DNA of 64,000 nt from Chitinophagaceae bacterium (GTDB taxonomy: Bacteria > Bacteroidota > Bacteroidia > Chitinophagales > Chitinophagaceae), in contig JAFKGR010000008.1 of assembly GCA_017307735.1 (NCBI GenBank), forward strand, positions 1-64,000, written 5' to 3'. A model generated the notes under the pieces. That model searched no databases and was not told the origin of the DNA. It was given only the letters and a program-made list of their open reading frames with translations. A program made the translations under genes and the position numbers. Below are positions 9,254-19,029 of the stretch, piece after piece. Numbering within the stretch: position 1 is the first letter of the stretch; every line of letters begins with the position of its first letter.

Positions 9254-9958
9254 TTGAAACACTCTCTGAATTTTATCGTCAGGGTGGCTACCCCCGATGA
9301 TCTCAAATATGTGAACGAAATCACAGATGCTATTAATTTTTCAGCAAAAAAAAGAGGAACCGGTATTGATGACCGGCCTTATGATTATGTGCGGAAAAAA
9401 ATGGAAGAGGGGCTTGCCATCATTGCCATAGCTCCCGGCAACCGGCAATGGGCGGGGTTCTGCTGTGTTGAAGTCTGGGAAAATAAAAAGTATCTCGCAA
9501 ATACCGGATTGATTGTGTCTAATGATTTTCTTGGGCTTGGGGTTGCGGGTTTGATGAAGATTGAACTCTTTAATCTGTGCCGGAAAAGATTTCCAAAGGC
9601 AAATATTTTCAGCCTTACGGCAAATACTGCTGTCATTCATCTTAACAAAAGCCTCGGATTTAAAGAAATGCCTTACCATGAGTTGCTGAGCAATCCGCAG
9701 TTTGTTTCCGGCTGTACAAGTTGGGTGGATTATGTCGGCATGATGACTAACGGCCATGGACACCTGAGCTATGTAGCCATGGTTTTTGACCCTGCTGAAG
9801 AAAAAGTGACAGCCCACACTTTCGATTTTCGGAGGTATCTGGTCAGAAAAACAAAATCTGTTTTAAATAAAAAAGTATTGCTTCCCGGGATCAGAGAATT
9901 TCGGCATGACCAGCAATTCAAGACATCCGGACTGCCCGTCAGGAAGGGAATGAGATAG
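9254..9958 (+). CDS. GNAT family N-acetyltransferase
   Basis: A 234-residue protein whose first ~150 residues form a GNAT domain. The acetyl-CoA-binding turn is around GLGVAGLM, followed by the typical TANTAVIHLNKSLGFKEM segment in which an Asn/Tyr region precedes the final strand. The substrate is unknown. The C-terminal ~80 residues are basic and unassigned. The start is TTG at 9254, because an in-frame TAA lies immediately upstream and the domain begins at once. It precedes the YncE-like gene by 87 bases. Confidence 0.75.
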   Translation: MKHSLNFIVRVATPDDLKYVNEITDAINFSAKKRGTGIDDRPYDYVRKKMEEGLAIIAIAPGNRQWAGFCCVEVWENKKYLANTGLIVSNDFLGLGVAGLMKIELFNLCRKRFPKANIFSLTANTAVIHLNKSLGFKEMPYHELLSNPQFVSGCTSWVDYVGMMTNGHGHLSYVAMVFDPAEEKVTAHTFDFRRYLVRKTKSVLNKKVLLPGIREFRHDQQFKTSGLPVRKGMR

Positions 9959-10045
9959 GATTTTTTGTTGTATGAAGAAGCAGATGACAACTTCAAATTT
10001 AATTCAGAATTGGTCAGTAGCTTCAAACTTCCAAAAGTTATTACC

Positions 10046-11044
10046 ATGATCAAAAATCTTTTTCTGTCAGTGCTGGCAGCCAGCATTTCAATCTGTTCTT
10101 ATGCCCAAACAAATATTTCTGATTATCAGTTTGAGAAAAAAATAGAAGTACCGGGCACCGGTTGGTGGGACTATCTTCAAATCGATACGCTTCACCACAG
10201 ATTGTTTGTTTCACATGGTGACGAAGTGAATGTGATTGATGTAAGAACGGAGAAACCAGTGGGCGTAATTTCCGGACTGGAAGGTGTGCATGGAGTTGCG
10301 ATTGCCGACGAATTGAACAAAGGATTTATCAGTAATGGAAAAGGAAATTCTGTTACAGTTTTCGATCTTTCAACTTTGAAAAAAATTACATCAATCCCGG
10401 TGACCGGCAAAGATCCGGATTGTATTTTGTACGACAGATTTTCCGGACAGGTATTTACCTTCAACGGGGAGAGTGGCAATTCAACAATGATCAATGCACG
10501 TACCTTAAAAGTTGCAGGAACTATTGATTTGGGCGGCGCCCCTGAATTTGCGGTGTCAGATGGTAAAAGAAGGATTTACAACAATATCGAAGACAAGAAT
10601 GAAATTGTTGTGATTGATACAAAAACGGGAAAAATAAAATCCAGATATTCAATTGCACCATCTGGTAAAGCCTCAGGAATGGCAATAGATGTCAGACATG
10701 AAAGATTATTTACAACCTGCCGGAATGATAATAAACTGGTGGTGGTAAACGGATTGACAGGAAAGGTGATTGAATCATTGCCCATCGGATCGGGAGCAGA
10801 TGGAGCAAGATATGATCCGGAAACAAACCTGATTTTTGCTTCCTGCGGCCGCGATGGAGTGGTTACCATTATTCACGAGGATTCACCTGATTCTTATCAC
10901 ATAGTTCAAACGCTGCAGACGGAAAAAGGTGCACGTACGATGGAACTGAATCCGATCAATCACAAAATGTATTTAAGCGTTGGCAAACGTCCATCATCTG
11001 ATACTGATCGGGGTTCTTTTGCAGTTTTGGTTTATAAAATGTGA
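10046..11044 (+). CDS. YncE-like beta-propeller protein, exported
   Basis: A 332-residue seven-bladed propeller protein of the YncE / surface-layer 40-residue repeat type. Repeated blocks such as VDVRTEKPVGVISG, VFDLSTLKKITSIPV, VIDTKTGKIKSR and VNGLTGKVIESLPIG mark successive blades. I chose ATG 10046 because it gives a clear signal peptide (MIKNLF, hydrophobic core, SYAQ cleavage region). The longer open frame from 9965 would bury this signal. Such proteins are periplasmic or surface-exposed and usually bind ligands or mediate protein interactions. No catalytic motif is seen. Confidence 0.82.
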   Translation: MIKNLFLSVLAASISICSYAQTNISDYQFEKKIEVPGTGWWDYLQIDTLHHRLFVSHGDEVNVIDVRTEKPVGVISGLEGVHGVAIADELNKGFISNGKGNSVTVFDLSTLKKITSIPVTGKDPDCILYDRFSGQVFTFNGESGNSTMINARTLKVAGTIDLGGAPEFAVSDGKRRIYNNIEDKNEIVVIDTKTGKIKSRYSIAPSGKASGMAIDVRHERLFTTCRNDNKLVVVNGLTGKVIESLPIGSGADGARYDPETNLIFASCGRDGVVTIIHEDSPDSYHIVQTLQTEKGARTMELNPINHKMYLSVGKRPSSDTDRGSFAVLVYKM

Positions 11045-11110
11045 TTTCGATTAAATTACCCTGCTGAACGGAAACAAACTATGAAATCGGGTGAATAAGA
11101 TTTCTGTTTT

Positions 11111-11866
11111 TTATTTCTTCTTAAATTTCTGAATTGCATTTCTTGTGTAGGTGCTCATCACCAGCCTGCCGCTGATGGCTGCTCTTTCTTTTAAAACAGG
11201 CTCCCAATTGTCTGTCCCTTCCCAAAAAACCTTTTTCATTTCAGTCATCGCTTCAGGGTTGTATTGAGATAAAGTTCCTGCCAACCGCTGCACAGCTTTG
11301 TCAACTTCTTCAATTGTACTATAAACTTCGTTGAATAATCCTTTCTCCCCGGCCCATTGCGCAGAACGCCATGAGGAGGCGTCAATGGCGAGTTCGCTGT
11401 ACGCTCCCTGTCCGATTTTTCTTACCACAGACGGGCCAATAACAAACGGGCCGATGCCCAAAGCCAATTCACTGAGTTTTATGGAGGCTTCATTGGTGGC
11501 TATCGTGTAATCCGCCGCTGAAGCAATTCCTACACCGCCACCCACACATTTTCCCTGCACTCTCGCGATAATCAATTTTTTGTTTAGCCGCATCGCATTG
11601 ATGACATGTGCAAACCCTGAAAAAAATTCCAATCCCTGTTCTTCATTGTTTACCGCCATCAGTTCACCAAAATTGGCTCCCGCACAAAATGCTTTCTCCC
11701 CTGCACTTTTGATTATGATAACTTTTGTTTCGGATTCACTTTCTTTCTGAAGTGTTTCCGTCAATTGCCTGAGCAACGTGCCTGGCATGGAATTGCTCAA
11801 TGGATGATAAAATTCAATAGTTGAAATATCATTTTCTCTCGTGCAATTCACATAACCTTCTTCCAT
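11111..11866 (-). CDS. Enoyl-CoA hydratase/isomerase family protein
   Basis: A 251-residue crotonase-fold protein. The oxyanion-hole stretch KAFCAGANFGEL (about residues 58-69) and the second signature KCVGGGVGIASAADYTIA are clear. The glutamates used by hydratases (E in SELALG) are at least partly retained. It hydrates or isomerises an acyl-CoA in the cytoplasm. It is transcribed divergently from paaZ across an 88-base gap, which suggests a link to ring-opened phenylacetyl-CoA or related aromatic-CoA catabolism, where PaaF/PaaG homologues act. That link is an inference from position. Confidence 0.83.
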   Translation of the reverse strand: MEEGYVNCTRENDISTIEFYHPLSNSMPGTLLRQLTETLQKESESETKVIIIKSAGEKAFCAGANFGELMAVNNEEQGLEFFSGFAHVINAMRLNKKLIIARVQGKCVGGGVGIASAADYTIATNEASIKLSELALGIGPFVIGPSVVRKIGQGAYSELAIDASSWRSAQWAGEKGLFNEVYSTIEEVDKAVQRLAGTLSQYNPEAMTEMKKVFWEGTDNWEPVLKERAAISGRLVMSTYTRNAIQKFKKK

Positions 11867-11954
11867 AAGACTTTTTTTGAAGGGCGAAAGTTACGAAATG
11901 AAAAGCGCAGACGCAGTAAGCTTATTTTTCGTAACATAGCAGAAAGATATCGAT

Positions 11955-14027
11955 ATGAAATTGCAGAATTATATTTTGGGAAAATGGGTGGAAGGTGATG
12001 GAGAAGGCCAACCACTTTTCAATGCAGTGACCGGTGAAAAAATATTTACTGCCACAACCGATGGGTTCGACTTTGAACAAATTCTCGAATTCGGACGCAG
12101 GAAAGGAAGCGCGACTCTCAGAAAAATGACCTTTGAAGAAAGAGGAAGAATGTTGAAAGCGCTGGCCATACATCTGATGGCAAACAAGGAAAAATTTTAT
12201 ACGATCAGTTACATGACGGGCGCCACGCGCGCCGACAGTTGGGTGGATATTGAAGGCGGAATCGGAAATCTTTTTTCGAATGCCTCTTTGCGCAGAAAAC
12301 TTCCGGATGAAATTTACGCAATGGATGGGGAAAATATCGGGCTCAGCAAGGGTGGCACTTTTGCCGCCCAACACATTCTTGTGCCAAAAGTTGGAGTGGC
12401 CATTCATATCAATGCATTCAACTTTCCGGTGTGGGGTATGCTGGAAAAGATTGCCGTAAACCTTCTGGCAGGTATGGCTGCTGTTGTAAAGCCGGCCACG
12501 ATAACAAGTTATCTTACACAGGCTGTTGTTAAAGAGATTGTTGCTTCAGGTATTTTGCCGGAAGGCGCTCTGCAACTGGTTTGCGGAGGTGCGCGCGACA
12601 TGCTCAACCATGTACAATCACAGGATGCCATTTCCTTTACCGGATCTGCCACCACGGGATTGATGTTGAAATCGAACCCAAAAGTATTGTCGGAAAATGT
12701 GCCTTTTAATATGGAAGCAGATTCTCTGAACTGTATTGTGTTGGGTGATGATGTTACGCCTGATATGCCGGAATGGGAAATTTTTGTGAAAGAAGTCCGC
12801 AAGGAAATGACGGTGAAAGCCGGCCAAAAGTGCACAGCCATCCGACGCATTTTTGCTCCTGAGAATAAATTGGAAGAGGCACAGGAAAGCATTTCAAAAA
12901 GCCTTCAGAAAACAGTCATCGGCGATCCTCACAATGAAAAAGTAAGAATGGGTTCACTGGCGGGAATGGAACAGCGAAAAGAAGTGACAAGGCAGATCAA
13001 AAAACTTTTGGCTACTTCCGAAATTGCTTACGGTACGATTGACAGCATTCAGGTGCTTGGCGCAGATTATCAGACAGGCGCATTCATCAGTCCGCTGTTA
13101 TTGCGAAATGAAAAACCTTTCGATTCTCCGGAACCTCACACTGTTGAGGCTTTCGGGCCGGTTAGCACGATTATGCCGTTTAAAACCATTGACGATGCCA
13201 TAGCGCTCAGCAATCTTGGAAAAGGGAGTTTGTGCAGTACGATTGTAACCACCAATGGAAAAATTGCACGTGATTTTATTTTGGGTTCAGGGGCCTATCA
13301 CGGACGAATGCTGATCCTGAACCGTGATTGTGCAAAGGAAAGTACGGGTCATGGTTCACCATTGCCGATGCTGGTGCATGGTGGTCCCGGAAGGGCAGGT
13401 GGCGGAGAAGAAATGGGAGGCCTTCGCGGAATCCGTCATTACATGCAGCGTGTGGCATTGCAAGGTTCGCCGACGATGCTTACAGAAGTTACTCACGTGT
13501 ATGCGCCCGGTGCGAAAGGGAAAAAATGCGATGTGCATCCATTCAAAAAATATTTTGAAGAATTGAATATCGGCGATCAGTTAATTTCAGAAAAAAGAAA
13601 AATTACTTCTGAGGATATTGATCATTTTGCCGATCTAACCGCGGATCATTTTTATGCGCACATTGCCACAACAGATTTTTCTGATACCATGTTTGAACGG
13701 CAGGTAGCACACGGCTATTTTATCATGAGTGCGGCTGCAGGATTGTTTGTGGAGGGATACGAAAAAAATCCGGTATTGCTGAATTACGGAATTGAAGAAC
13801 TGAGGTTTACAAAACCTGTTTATCCCGGCGATGAAATCCATATCCGTTTCACATGCAAAGAAAAAAGGAGCCAGGAATTGAAAGAAGCTAAGCCCGGAGA
13901 GGTTTTGCCAAAGGGGAGTGATATTCCGAAGGGAATAGTAAAATGGTACGTAGAAATTTTGGATGATACCGATGATCCGTTAGTGGGAGTTGCCACGATT
14001 CTGACGATGGTAAAAAGGAAAGGGTAA
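11955..14027 (+). CDS. paaZ: PaaZ: bifunctional oxepin-CoA hydrolase / 3-oxo-5,6-dehydrosuberyl-CoA semialdehyde dehydrogenase
   Basis: A 690-residue fusion with the PaaZ architecture. Residues ~1-510 form an aldehyde dehydrogenase domain, with the catalytic Cys293 in KAGQKCTAIRR and the general-base Glu in FNMEADSLN. Residues ~530-685 form a MaoC-type hot-dog hydratase domain, with the catalytic D-x4-H dyad in ADHFYAH. In phenylacetate catabolism the MaoC domain opens the oxepin-CoA ring and the ALDH domain oxidises the resulting aldehyde. No paaABCDE or paaJ/K genes are in the window, so the pathway, if present, is dispersed. It starts at ATG 11955 with divergent enoyl-CoA hydratase upstream. 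Confidence 0.9.
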   Translation: MKLQNYILGKWVEGDGEGQPLFNAVTGEKIFTATTDGFDFEQILEFGRRKGSATLRKMTFEERGRMLKALAIHLMANKEKFYTISYMTGATRADSWVDIEGGIGNLFSNASLRRKLPDEIYAMDGENIGLSKGGTFAAQHILVPKVGVAIHINAFNFPVWGMLEKIAVNLLAGMAAVVKPATITSYLTQAVVKEIVASGILPEGALQLVCGGARDMLNHVQSQDAISFTGSATTGLMLKSNPKVLSENVPFNMEADSLNCIVLGDDVTPDMPEWEIFVKEVRKEMTVKAGQKCTAIRRIFAPENKLEEAQESISKSLQKTVIGDPHNEKVRMGSLAGMEQRKEVTRQIKKLLATSEIAYGTIDSIQVLGADYQTGAFISPLLLRNEKPFDSPEPHTVEAFGPVSTIMPFKTIDDAIALSNLGKGSLCSTIVTTNGKIARDFILGSGAYHGRMLILNRDCAKESTGHGSPLPMLVHGGPGRAGGGEEMGGLRGIRHYMQRVALQGSPTMLTEVTHVYAPGAKGKKCDVHPFKKYFEELNIGDQLISEKRKITSEDIDHFADLTADHFYAHIATTDFSDTMFERQVAHGYFIMSAAAGLFVEGYEKNPVLLNYGIEELRFTKPVYPGDEIHIRFTCKEKRSQELKEAKPGEVLPKGSDIPKGIVKWYVEILDDTDDPLVGVATILTMVKRKG

Positions 14028-14353
14028 AATTTGAATGTTGGCATTTATGAATTTCTGATTTGTACCCTACACAGGATTTCGGGCCTTAAATGTTTTCACC
14101 GGTATAGTTTGAAAAATAGGCTGGTGCACGATTCCAAAATTCACAAAAATGACAACTGAAATTCCTTTTACCAGTCTGAACTTTTTGATCCGGGAATTAT
14201 GCTAACATAAATTTTTGTATTTTAAAAAACAGAATCTCACTTAGAATGTAATACCAAAGTGAATTTTATTATAGGCCATAAATTTTCGAGATAATAACCA
14301 AATAGAAAAATAATTGAGCCGGTTTACAATTTTTATAAGTCTCAACTCCCGGC
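14028..14353. other. Intergenic, no gene seen
   Basis: AT-rich sequence downstream of paaZ with no credible open frame. Nothing structured was recognised by eye. Confidence 0.5.
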
Positions 14354-14497
14354 TTATTTCTTTATCAGGATAGTTTTAATGAGTAAGATAATGACGAGTG
14401 CCAATATCACAATTATCAAGACATTGATTACGCCAAGATACCCGGTGCCTCCCATCATTCCTTGTCCCTGCATTTGATTCATCACTTCGTTTTTCAT
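14354..14497 (-). CDS. Small single-pass membrane protein
   Basis: A 47-residue open frame from ATG 14497. It has a Met/Gln/Gly-rich N-terminus (NQMQGQGMMGG), then one hydrophobic helix of about 25 residues (GVINVLIIVILALVIILLI) and a short basic tail ending in KK. This N-out, K-anchored layout is typical of small inner-membrane proteins. A longer open frame extends upstream to 14623, but those residues look like non-coding translation. No homologue is named. Real status is supported only by composition and hydropathy. Confidence 0.45.
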   Translation of the reverse strand: MKNEVMNQMQGQGMMGGTGYLGVINVLIIVILALVIILLIKTILIKK

Positions 14498-14873
14498 TTT
14501 TATAATTTGATAAATAGTGTTTTTCTGTGTTATGAAATACAATATTGAAGCCAGAACGGAACTCCTTGCGAAACGAAAGATTAAAATTTGGGGAATCAAA
14601 AAAGGGATGAATAAATTTTTCACTTTTAGTCATCCTGATTTCAAAAATGCGTAAATAATGGTTTTGCTGAACTGTTTTATCAGAGGATGTTTTCTTTAAT
14701 AAGATGCGGACTGACAATACAGCCATAGCAGGATTGTACGGTTGAAAGCCATTAAATTTTCATTCGCTACACAAGCCCGGAGGGAACTCTTTTTATTAAA
14801 AATAATGCCGGAATAAAACCTGAATAAAAAACTTTTAATTATAAAACTCTTTTTTTGACTTTACCTTTCCCGT

Positions 14874-15405
14874 GTGAAAATTGACCTAATAAAAAATGAA
14901 AGTATTCAACCCGATCAATGGAGCGGAGGTAAAACATTCCAACTTTTTATTTATCCCGAAAATAAATTCTATGCAGATCGCGCTTTTGATTTCAGAATCA
15001 GCGCTGCCTCCATTCACAAATCTCCTTCTGTTTTTACAAAATTTGATGGCTACCGCAGATACCTCGTTATGCTCGACAACGATTTAAAAATCGTCCGCAA
15101 CGCAAAAGAAGAACATTACAAAAAATGGGAAATCTTTGAATTTGACTCTTCAGATCATATCGAATCTTTTTCAACCGGCTATGATTTCAAAAAATATTCC
15201 CGGTGTACACGTAACTGTTAGTGACCTGCGGCAAACAACAAATCAAAAATTTGTCTTTGTTTTTTCATTTGCACAAACAGAAGTGTATTGTAACAATAAA
15301 AAACACAAAATGGGATTTTCTGATCTTCTCATAATACAAAACAGCGGGGAGAAAGAAATCATGCTCAGCAGTAACCAGGAAATTATTACCGGATGGTGGA
15401 ATTGA
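14874..15405 (+). pseudogene. HutD family protein, interrupted by a frameshift
   Basis: The gene starts at GTG 14874 and reads a HutD-like cupin N-terminus: QWSGGKTFQLFIYPE, then AFDFRISAASI and the LVMLDNDLKI strand. At the A6 run near 15190 the frame changes. The first frame ends at 15221, while the second frame continues the protein as KNIPGVHVTVSDLRQTT to a stop at 15405. Joining the two by removal of one A restores a ~177-residue protein of normal HutD length. HutD is associated with histidine utilisation in other bacteria, but no hut genes are nearby. It could be a sequencing error, a real inactivation or slippage on the A-run. Confidence 0.72.
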
Positions 15406-15443
15406 GAATAAACTTTTCTGATGCCGGATGCGGAACCGAAAAA

Positions 15444-16028
15444 TTATTTCTCCTTATACACTTTTGAAATTGCTTTTGCAAGGCGTTGAAAAATTTCATC
15501 AATGCTTCCTTCGCCTTCAATCTCGGCTACCTTCTTTTCTTTTTGGTAATGTTTGAGCACGGACTGGGTTTTTTTGTGGTATTCACCGATGCGGGCTTTG
15601 ATGACCTCTTCATTGGCATCATCCGAACGCCCGCTTGCTTCACCGCGTTTCAACAGCCGTTTGATCAATTCCTTTTCGCTTACATTCATGGCGAGCACCA
15701 GTGCGATAGAGCTTTTTTTTCCGGCGAGCAGTTTGTCCAGTTCGGCAGCCTGCACTTCGGTACGTGGAAAACCGTCAAACAAAAATCCTTTGGCCGATTT
15801 ATTGTTTTCGAGTGCATCATTAATCATTCCGATGACCACTTCGTCGGGGACGAGTTCGCCTTTATCCATCAATTTTTTGGCTTCCAAACCGAGCTTTGAT
15901 TTTTTGGCTATTTCACTTCTCAGAATATCGCCGGTGGATAAGTGTTTGAGATGGTATTTTGCGATCAGCTTTTCAGATTGAGTTCCCTTGCCGCTTCCCG
16001 GAGGTCCAAATAAAATCAGATTAAACAT
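15444..16028 (-). CDS. adk: Adenylate kinase (short form)
   Basis: A 194-residue P-loop kinase that interconverts ATP + AMP and 2 ADP. The Walker A is GPPGSGKGTQ (residues 7-16), the AMP-binding signature is FLFDGFPRT, and the lid region begins at RGEASGRSDD. The lid is short, with no zinc-binding cysteines, which makes this the short-lid variant of the family. Length and motif order are normal. It is expected to be essential. A good Bacteroidota -7 box lies about 21 bases upstream of the start codon. Confidence 0.93.
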   Translation of the reverse strand: MFNLILFGPPGSGKGTQSEKLIAKYHLKHLSTGDILRSEIAKKSKLGLEAKKLMDKGELVPDEVVIGMINDALENNKSAKGFLFDGFPRTEVQAAELDKLLAGKKSSIALVLAMNVSEKELIKRLLKRGEASGRSDDANEEVIKARIGEYHKKTQSVLKHYQKEKKVAEIEGEGSIDEIFQRLAKAISKVYKEK

Positions 16029-16048
16029 TTTTGCTAAGTGATGAATGC

Positions 16049-16056
16049 CAAATATA
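16049..16056 (-). promoter_or_regulatory. Candidate -7 box for adk
   Basis: On the minus strand this reads TATATTTG, a perfect match to the Bacteroidota TAnnTTTG -7 element, 20 bases before the adk ATG. No clear TTTG -33 element was found at the usual distance, so the call rests on the -7 element and position alone. Confidence 0.4.
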
Positions 16057-16363
16057 GTGTATGCAGTTTATAAATTTTGCGACGGGGCAGTGAGAGGCGA
16101 AAAATTTTGATTTTGTTCAATGGGGAGAAGGACTATTTTTAAAAAAGGAATCCGGAATTGAAATAGAAAAGGTTTACTGGGTTATAGAAAAGGGTAGCAG
16201 AAAATATATTTACGCCCAACCTGAATTTTGATTGATATAATCTTCAGCTATGTTTAATCTTATTGGATTATCCATAGAATTAATTTGTTTCTAAATCTCA
16301 AACTGTCGCCCCACCACCCCCCTTTTTCAAAAAGATATGGTTTTTTAAAATCTTCAATCGATC
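16057..16363. other. Intergenic between divergent adk and mla operon
   Basis: No open frame of note. The stretch holds the upstream regions of two divergent transcription units. Apart from a short C-run near 16310, nothing structured was recognised. Confidence 0.5.
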
Positions 16364-16393
16364 TTTGCCACTTTCAGTTTTTAGATATTTTCG
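16364..16393 (+). promoter_or_regulatory. Candidate promoter of the mlaEFD operon
   Basis: TTTG at 16364-16367, then 18 bases, then TATTTTCG at 16386-16393. This matches the Bacteroidota TTTG / TAnnTTTG arrangement to within one base of spacing and two bases of the -7 box. It lies 18 bases before the mlaE ATG. Confidence 0.5.
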
Positions 16394-16411
16394 CACCCGC
16401 GGCACAATACG

Positions 16412-17200
16412 ATGGAAGTAAACACGTCTGAGAAACCTTTAATAAGCAAAAAGATTGATGGATTTTTTCTGGGAATTCATTCTGCCCTGCGCTTTGTCCT
16501 TCGCTTTTTCCGGGAAGTATTTACGCCGCCCTATGAGTTTAAAGAAATTATCAGGCAATGTTACCAGGTCGGGTACAAATCTCTTTTTCTCATCACATTG
16601 ACCGGCTTTATTACAGGATTGGTTTTTACCAAGCAATCCAGGCCCTCGCTCGCTGAATTTGGCGCCCAGTCGTGGCTCCCTTCGCTGGTGGCCATTGCTA
16701 TTATCAGGGCTTTGGCTCCTTTGGTGACAGCGCTGATCTGTGCCGGAAAGGTGGGATCCAATATGGGCGCTGAATTGGGTTCCATGAGGGTAACGGAACA
16801 AATTGATGCCATGGAAGTGTCGGCCATCAATCCGTTTAAGTTTTTGGTGGTTTCCCGTGTGGTAGCTTCTACACTGATGCTGCCGATGCTGATGTGCTAT
16901 ACCGGTTTTGTCGGAATGATGGGCGCTTTTCTCAATGTACACATGAATGAGATGACGAGCTTTACCACGTTTTTTAATAAGGCATTCAATGAAATTTCAT
17001 TTCTGGATATTATGTCCTCATTGACAAAAAGTATTATTTATGGTTTCACCATCGGAATTGTGGGATGCTATCAGGGATTTTATGCGAAGAACGGAACGGA
17101 AGGTGTGGGCAAAGCCGCCAATACAGCCGTTGTGCTGAGTATGTTTTTAATTTTTGTGGAAGAAATTCTTCTGGTTCAACTAACCAATGCTTTAAGGTAA
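16412..17200 (+). CDS. mlaE: MlaE-family ABC transporter permease
   Basis: A 262-residue MlaE/YrbE-type integral membrane permease with about five membrane helices. The conserved cytoplasmic motif GSMRVTEQIDAMEVSAINPF, the coupling-helix region, is intact, as is the GAELGSM turn. With MlaF and MlaD it forms the inner-membrane complex that moves phospholipids between inner and outer membranes. The stop codon overlaps the mlaF start as TAATG, which indicates translational coupling. Confidence 0.9.
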   Translation: MEVNTSEKPLISKKIDGFFLGIHSALRFVLRFFREVFTPPYEFKEIIRQCYQVGYKSLFLITLTGFITGLVFTKQSRPSLAEFGAQSWLPSLVAIAIIRALAPLVTALICAGKVGSNMGAELGSMRVTEQIDAMEVSAINPFKFLVVSRVVASTLMLPMLMCYTGFVGMMGAFLNVHMNEMTSFTTFFNKAFNEISFLDIMSSLTKSIIYGFTIGIVGCYQGFYAKNGTEGVGKAANTAVVLSMFLIFVEEILLVQLTNALR

Positions 17201-17973
17201 TGATTGATCTGAGTCATAACATAGGCGAACACGACAAGATCATTGAAATAAGGGATCTGCATAAATCATTCGGCGATTTGAAGGTGCTGTCCGGGGTAAA
17301 TCTGGATGTATATAACAAAGAAAATTTTGTGGTATTGGGAAGATCCGGATCGGGAAAGTCTGTACTGATAAAAATCATTTCAGGATTACTTCAGCCTGAT
17401 AAAGGAACGGTCAAGGTGTTTGGATATGAAGTGCCCCAATTGAAAAAAGAGGATTTGATGCAATTGAGATTGCAGATTGGTTTTTCATTTCAGAACAGTG
17501 CTTTGTACGACAGTATGACGGTGAAGGAAAATCTGGAGTTTCCGCTGATTCACAATATGCGGAATATGACAAGAAGGGAAATGCGCCAGGAAGTGGAATC
17601 GGTTTTGGATGATGTGGGCCTGTTGCATACACTCAATCAAATGCCTTCTGAATTGTCGGGCGGCCAGCGCAAAAGAATCGGAATTGCACGTACACTCATC
17701 ATGCATCCCAAGCTGATGCTCTATGATGAACCGACAAGTGGTCTGGATCCGATAACCAGTATTGAAATCAACAGCCTGATCAACCATGTAAGACAAAAAT
17801 TCAGTACTACTTCTATAATTATTACCCATGACATGACCTGTGCAAAAACTACCGGAGATCGTGTGGCGATGTTGTATCAGGGTGAATTTATTAAACAAGG
17901 TACTTTTGCTGAAGTTTTTGGGGCGGAAGACCAAAGGCTTAAACAATTTTATGAATATAATTTTATAGACTAA
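17200..17973 (+). CDS. mlaF: MlaF-family ABC transporter ATP-binding protein
   Basis: A 257-residue ABC ATPase powering the MlaE permease. Walker A is GRSGSGKSV, the signature is LSGGQRKR, Walker B is LMLYDEP and the switch His is in IITHD. I chose ATG 17200, which overlaps the mlaE stop (TAATG), over the longer open frame from 17065, because the extra N-terminus is a translation of mlaE in another frame. The next gene, mlaD, begins one base after its stop codon, so the three form one tight operon. Confidence 0.92.
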   Translation: MIDLSHNIGEHDKIIEIRDLHKSFGDLKVLSGVNLDVYNKENFVVLGRSGSGKSVLIKIISGLLQPDKGTVKVFGYEVPQLKKEDLMQLRLQIGFSFQNSALYDSMTVKENLEFPLIHNMRNMTRREMRQEVESVLDDVGLLHTLNQMPSELSGGQRKRIGIARTLIMHPKLMLYDEPTSGLDPITSIEINSLINHVRQKFSTTSIIITHDMTCAKTTGDRVAMLYQGEFIKQGTFAEVFGAEDQRLKQFYEYNFID

Positions 17974-17974
17974 T

Positions 17975-18997
17975 ATGAGATCTTCAGGCGGAAGCAGAGC
18001 AGTTGTTGTTGGCATTTTCACCCTGTTAGGCGTAGCCATTTTTGTGCTGATGATATTGACTCTCGGCTCCCAACGCAAAACTTTTATTGATTCCATTGTG
18101 GTGAAATCTTATTTCACCAATGTCAATGGATTGCTGGAAGGGAACAATGTCTGGTACACCGGTGTGAAAGTCGGAACCGTGCGTACCATTAAGATTGTGC
18201 CGGGAGGAACAGTAGAAGTGAAAATGAATATTGAAAAAACTGCTGTCAAATTTATTCACAATGATGCCCGTGCCAAGCTTTCATCAGACGGGCTTATCGG
18301 AAACAAGATTATCGAAATTTATGGCGGTACCGAACAGGCTCCCATTATCAAAACAGAAGATATTCTGCGGACAGATACCATTGTTTCGCCGGATCAACTG
18401 ATGAAAACATTGTCAAAAAATAACGACAATGTGTATGCGATAACTTCCGATCTGAAAACCATTACCGGGCAGCTTGCCGGCGGGAAAGGCACACTGGGCC
18501 AGCTTTTGACTGATGAAACCATTTCGGATCAGATCAAAGAACTAACAAAACGACTGAATAATTCTGCCGATAACATTGATCAGTTGAGTGTGGTTGCCAG
18601 GGAATATACGGAAAAGCTGAAGCAGCCGGGAACGCTGGCCAATGATCTTGTAACAGACACCACAGTATTCAGCAATCTCCGCCAGATAACACAACGTCTC
18701 AAATCGGTTTCTGATTCTTCACAGGAACTGATCAATACCCTGAATACAACGGGCAAAACGTTACAAAGCGGATTGGAAAGCAAAGAAAGCCCGGCGGGTC
18801 TGCTCCTGAATAATAAAGAAGCGGCCGGCAAAATTCAGGAAACGCTTACCAACCTTCAATCGGCAAGCAAGAAGCTGGATGAAGATCTGGAAGCGCTTCA
18901 GCACAACTTTTTACTTCGTGGATTTTTCAAAAGAAAAGCAAAACTCGAAAAAGCAAATCAAAGAGTAGTGCTCGATACCCTGGTGGGTGGCCATTAA
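17975..18997 (+). CDS. mlaD: MlaD/MCE-domain lipid-transport protein
   Basis: A 340-residue protein with one N-terminal membrane anchor (about residues 9-30) and an MCE domain (about 38-115, with NVNGLLEGNNVWYTGVKVG and GLIGNKIIEIYGG). The long C-terminal helical region (about 150-325) has heptad-like periodicity. MCE proteins form hexameric rings that bind lipids in the periplasm. The C-terminal helices may form a tube or contact the outer-membrane partner, as described for some MCE proteins. Third gene of the mla operon. Confidence 0.9.
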   Translation: MRSSGGSRAVVVGIFTLLGVAIFVLMILTLGSQRKTFIDSIVVKSYFTNVNGLLEGNNVWYTGVKVGTVRTIKIVPGGTVEVKMNIEKTAVKFIHNDARAKLSSDGLIGNKIIEIYGGTEQAPIIKTEDILRTDTIVSPDQLMKTLSKNNDNVYAITSDLKTITGQLAGGKGTLGQLLTDETISDQIKELTKRLNNSADNIDQLSVVAREYTEKLKQPGTLANDLVTDTTVFSNLRQITQRLKSVSDSSQELINTLNTTGKTLQSGLESKESPAGLLLNNKEAAGKIQETLTNLQSASKKLDEDLEALQHNFLLRGFFKRKAKLEKANQRVVLDTLVGGH

Positions 18998-19029
18998 CCT
19001 GATCTTTCATTTTTTTAACCGGGTTTAGC

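Noticed and set aside
17065..17199. Longer N-terminus for the MlaF ATPase
   Set aside because: It is a translation of the end of mlaE in another frame; the TAATG overlap gives a standard MlaF start.
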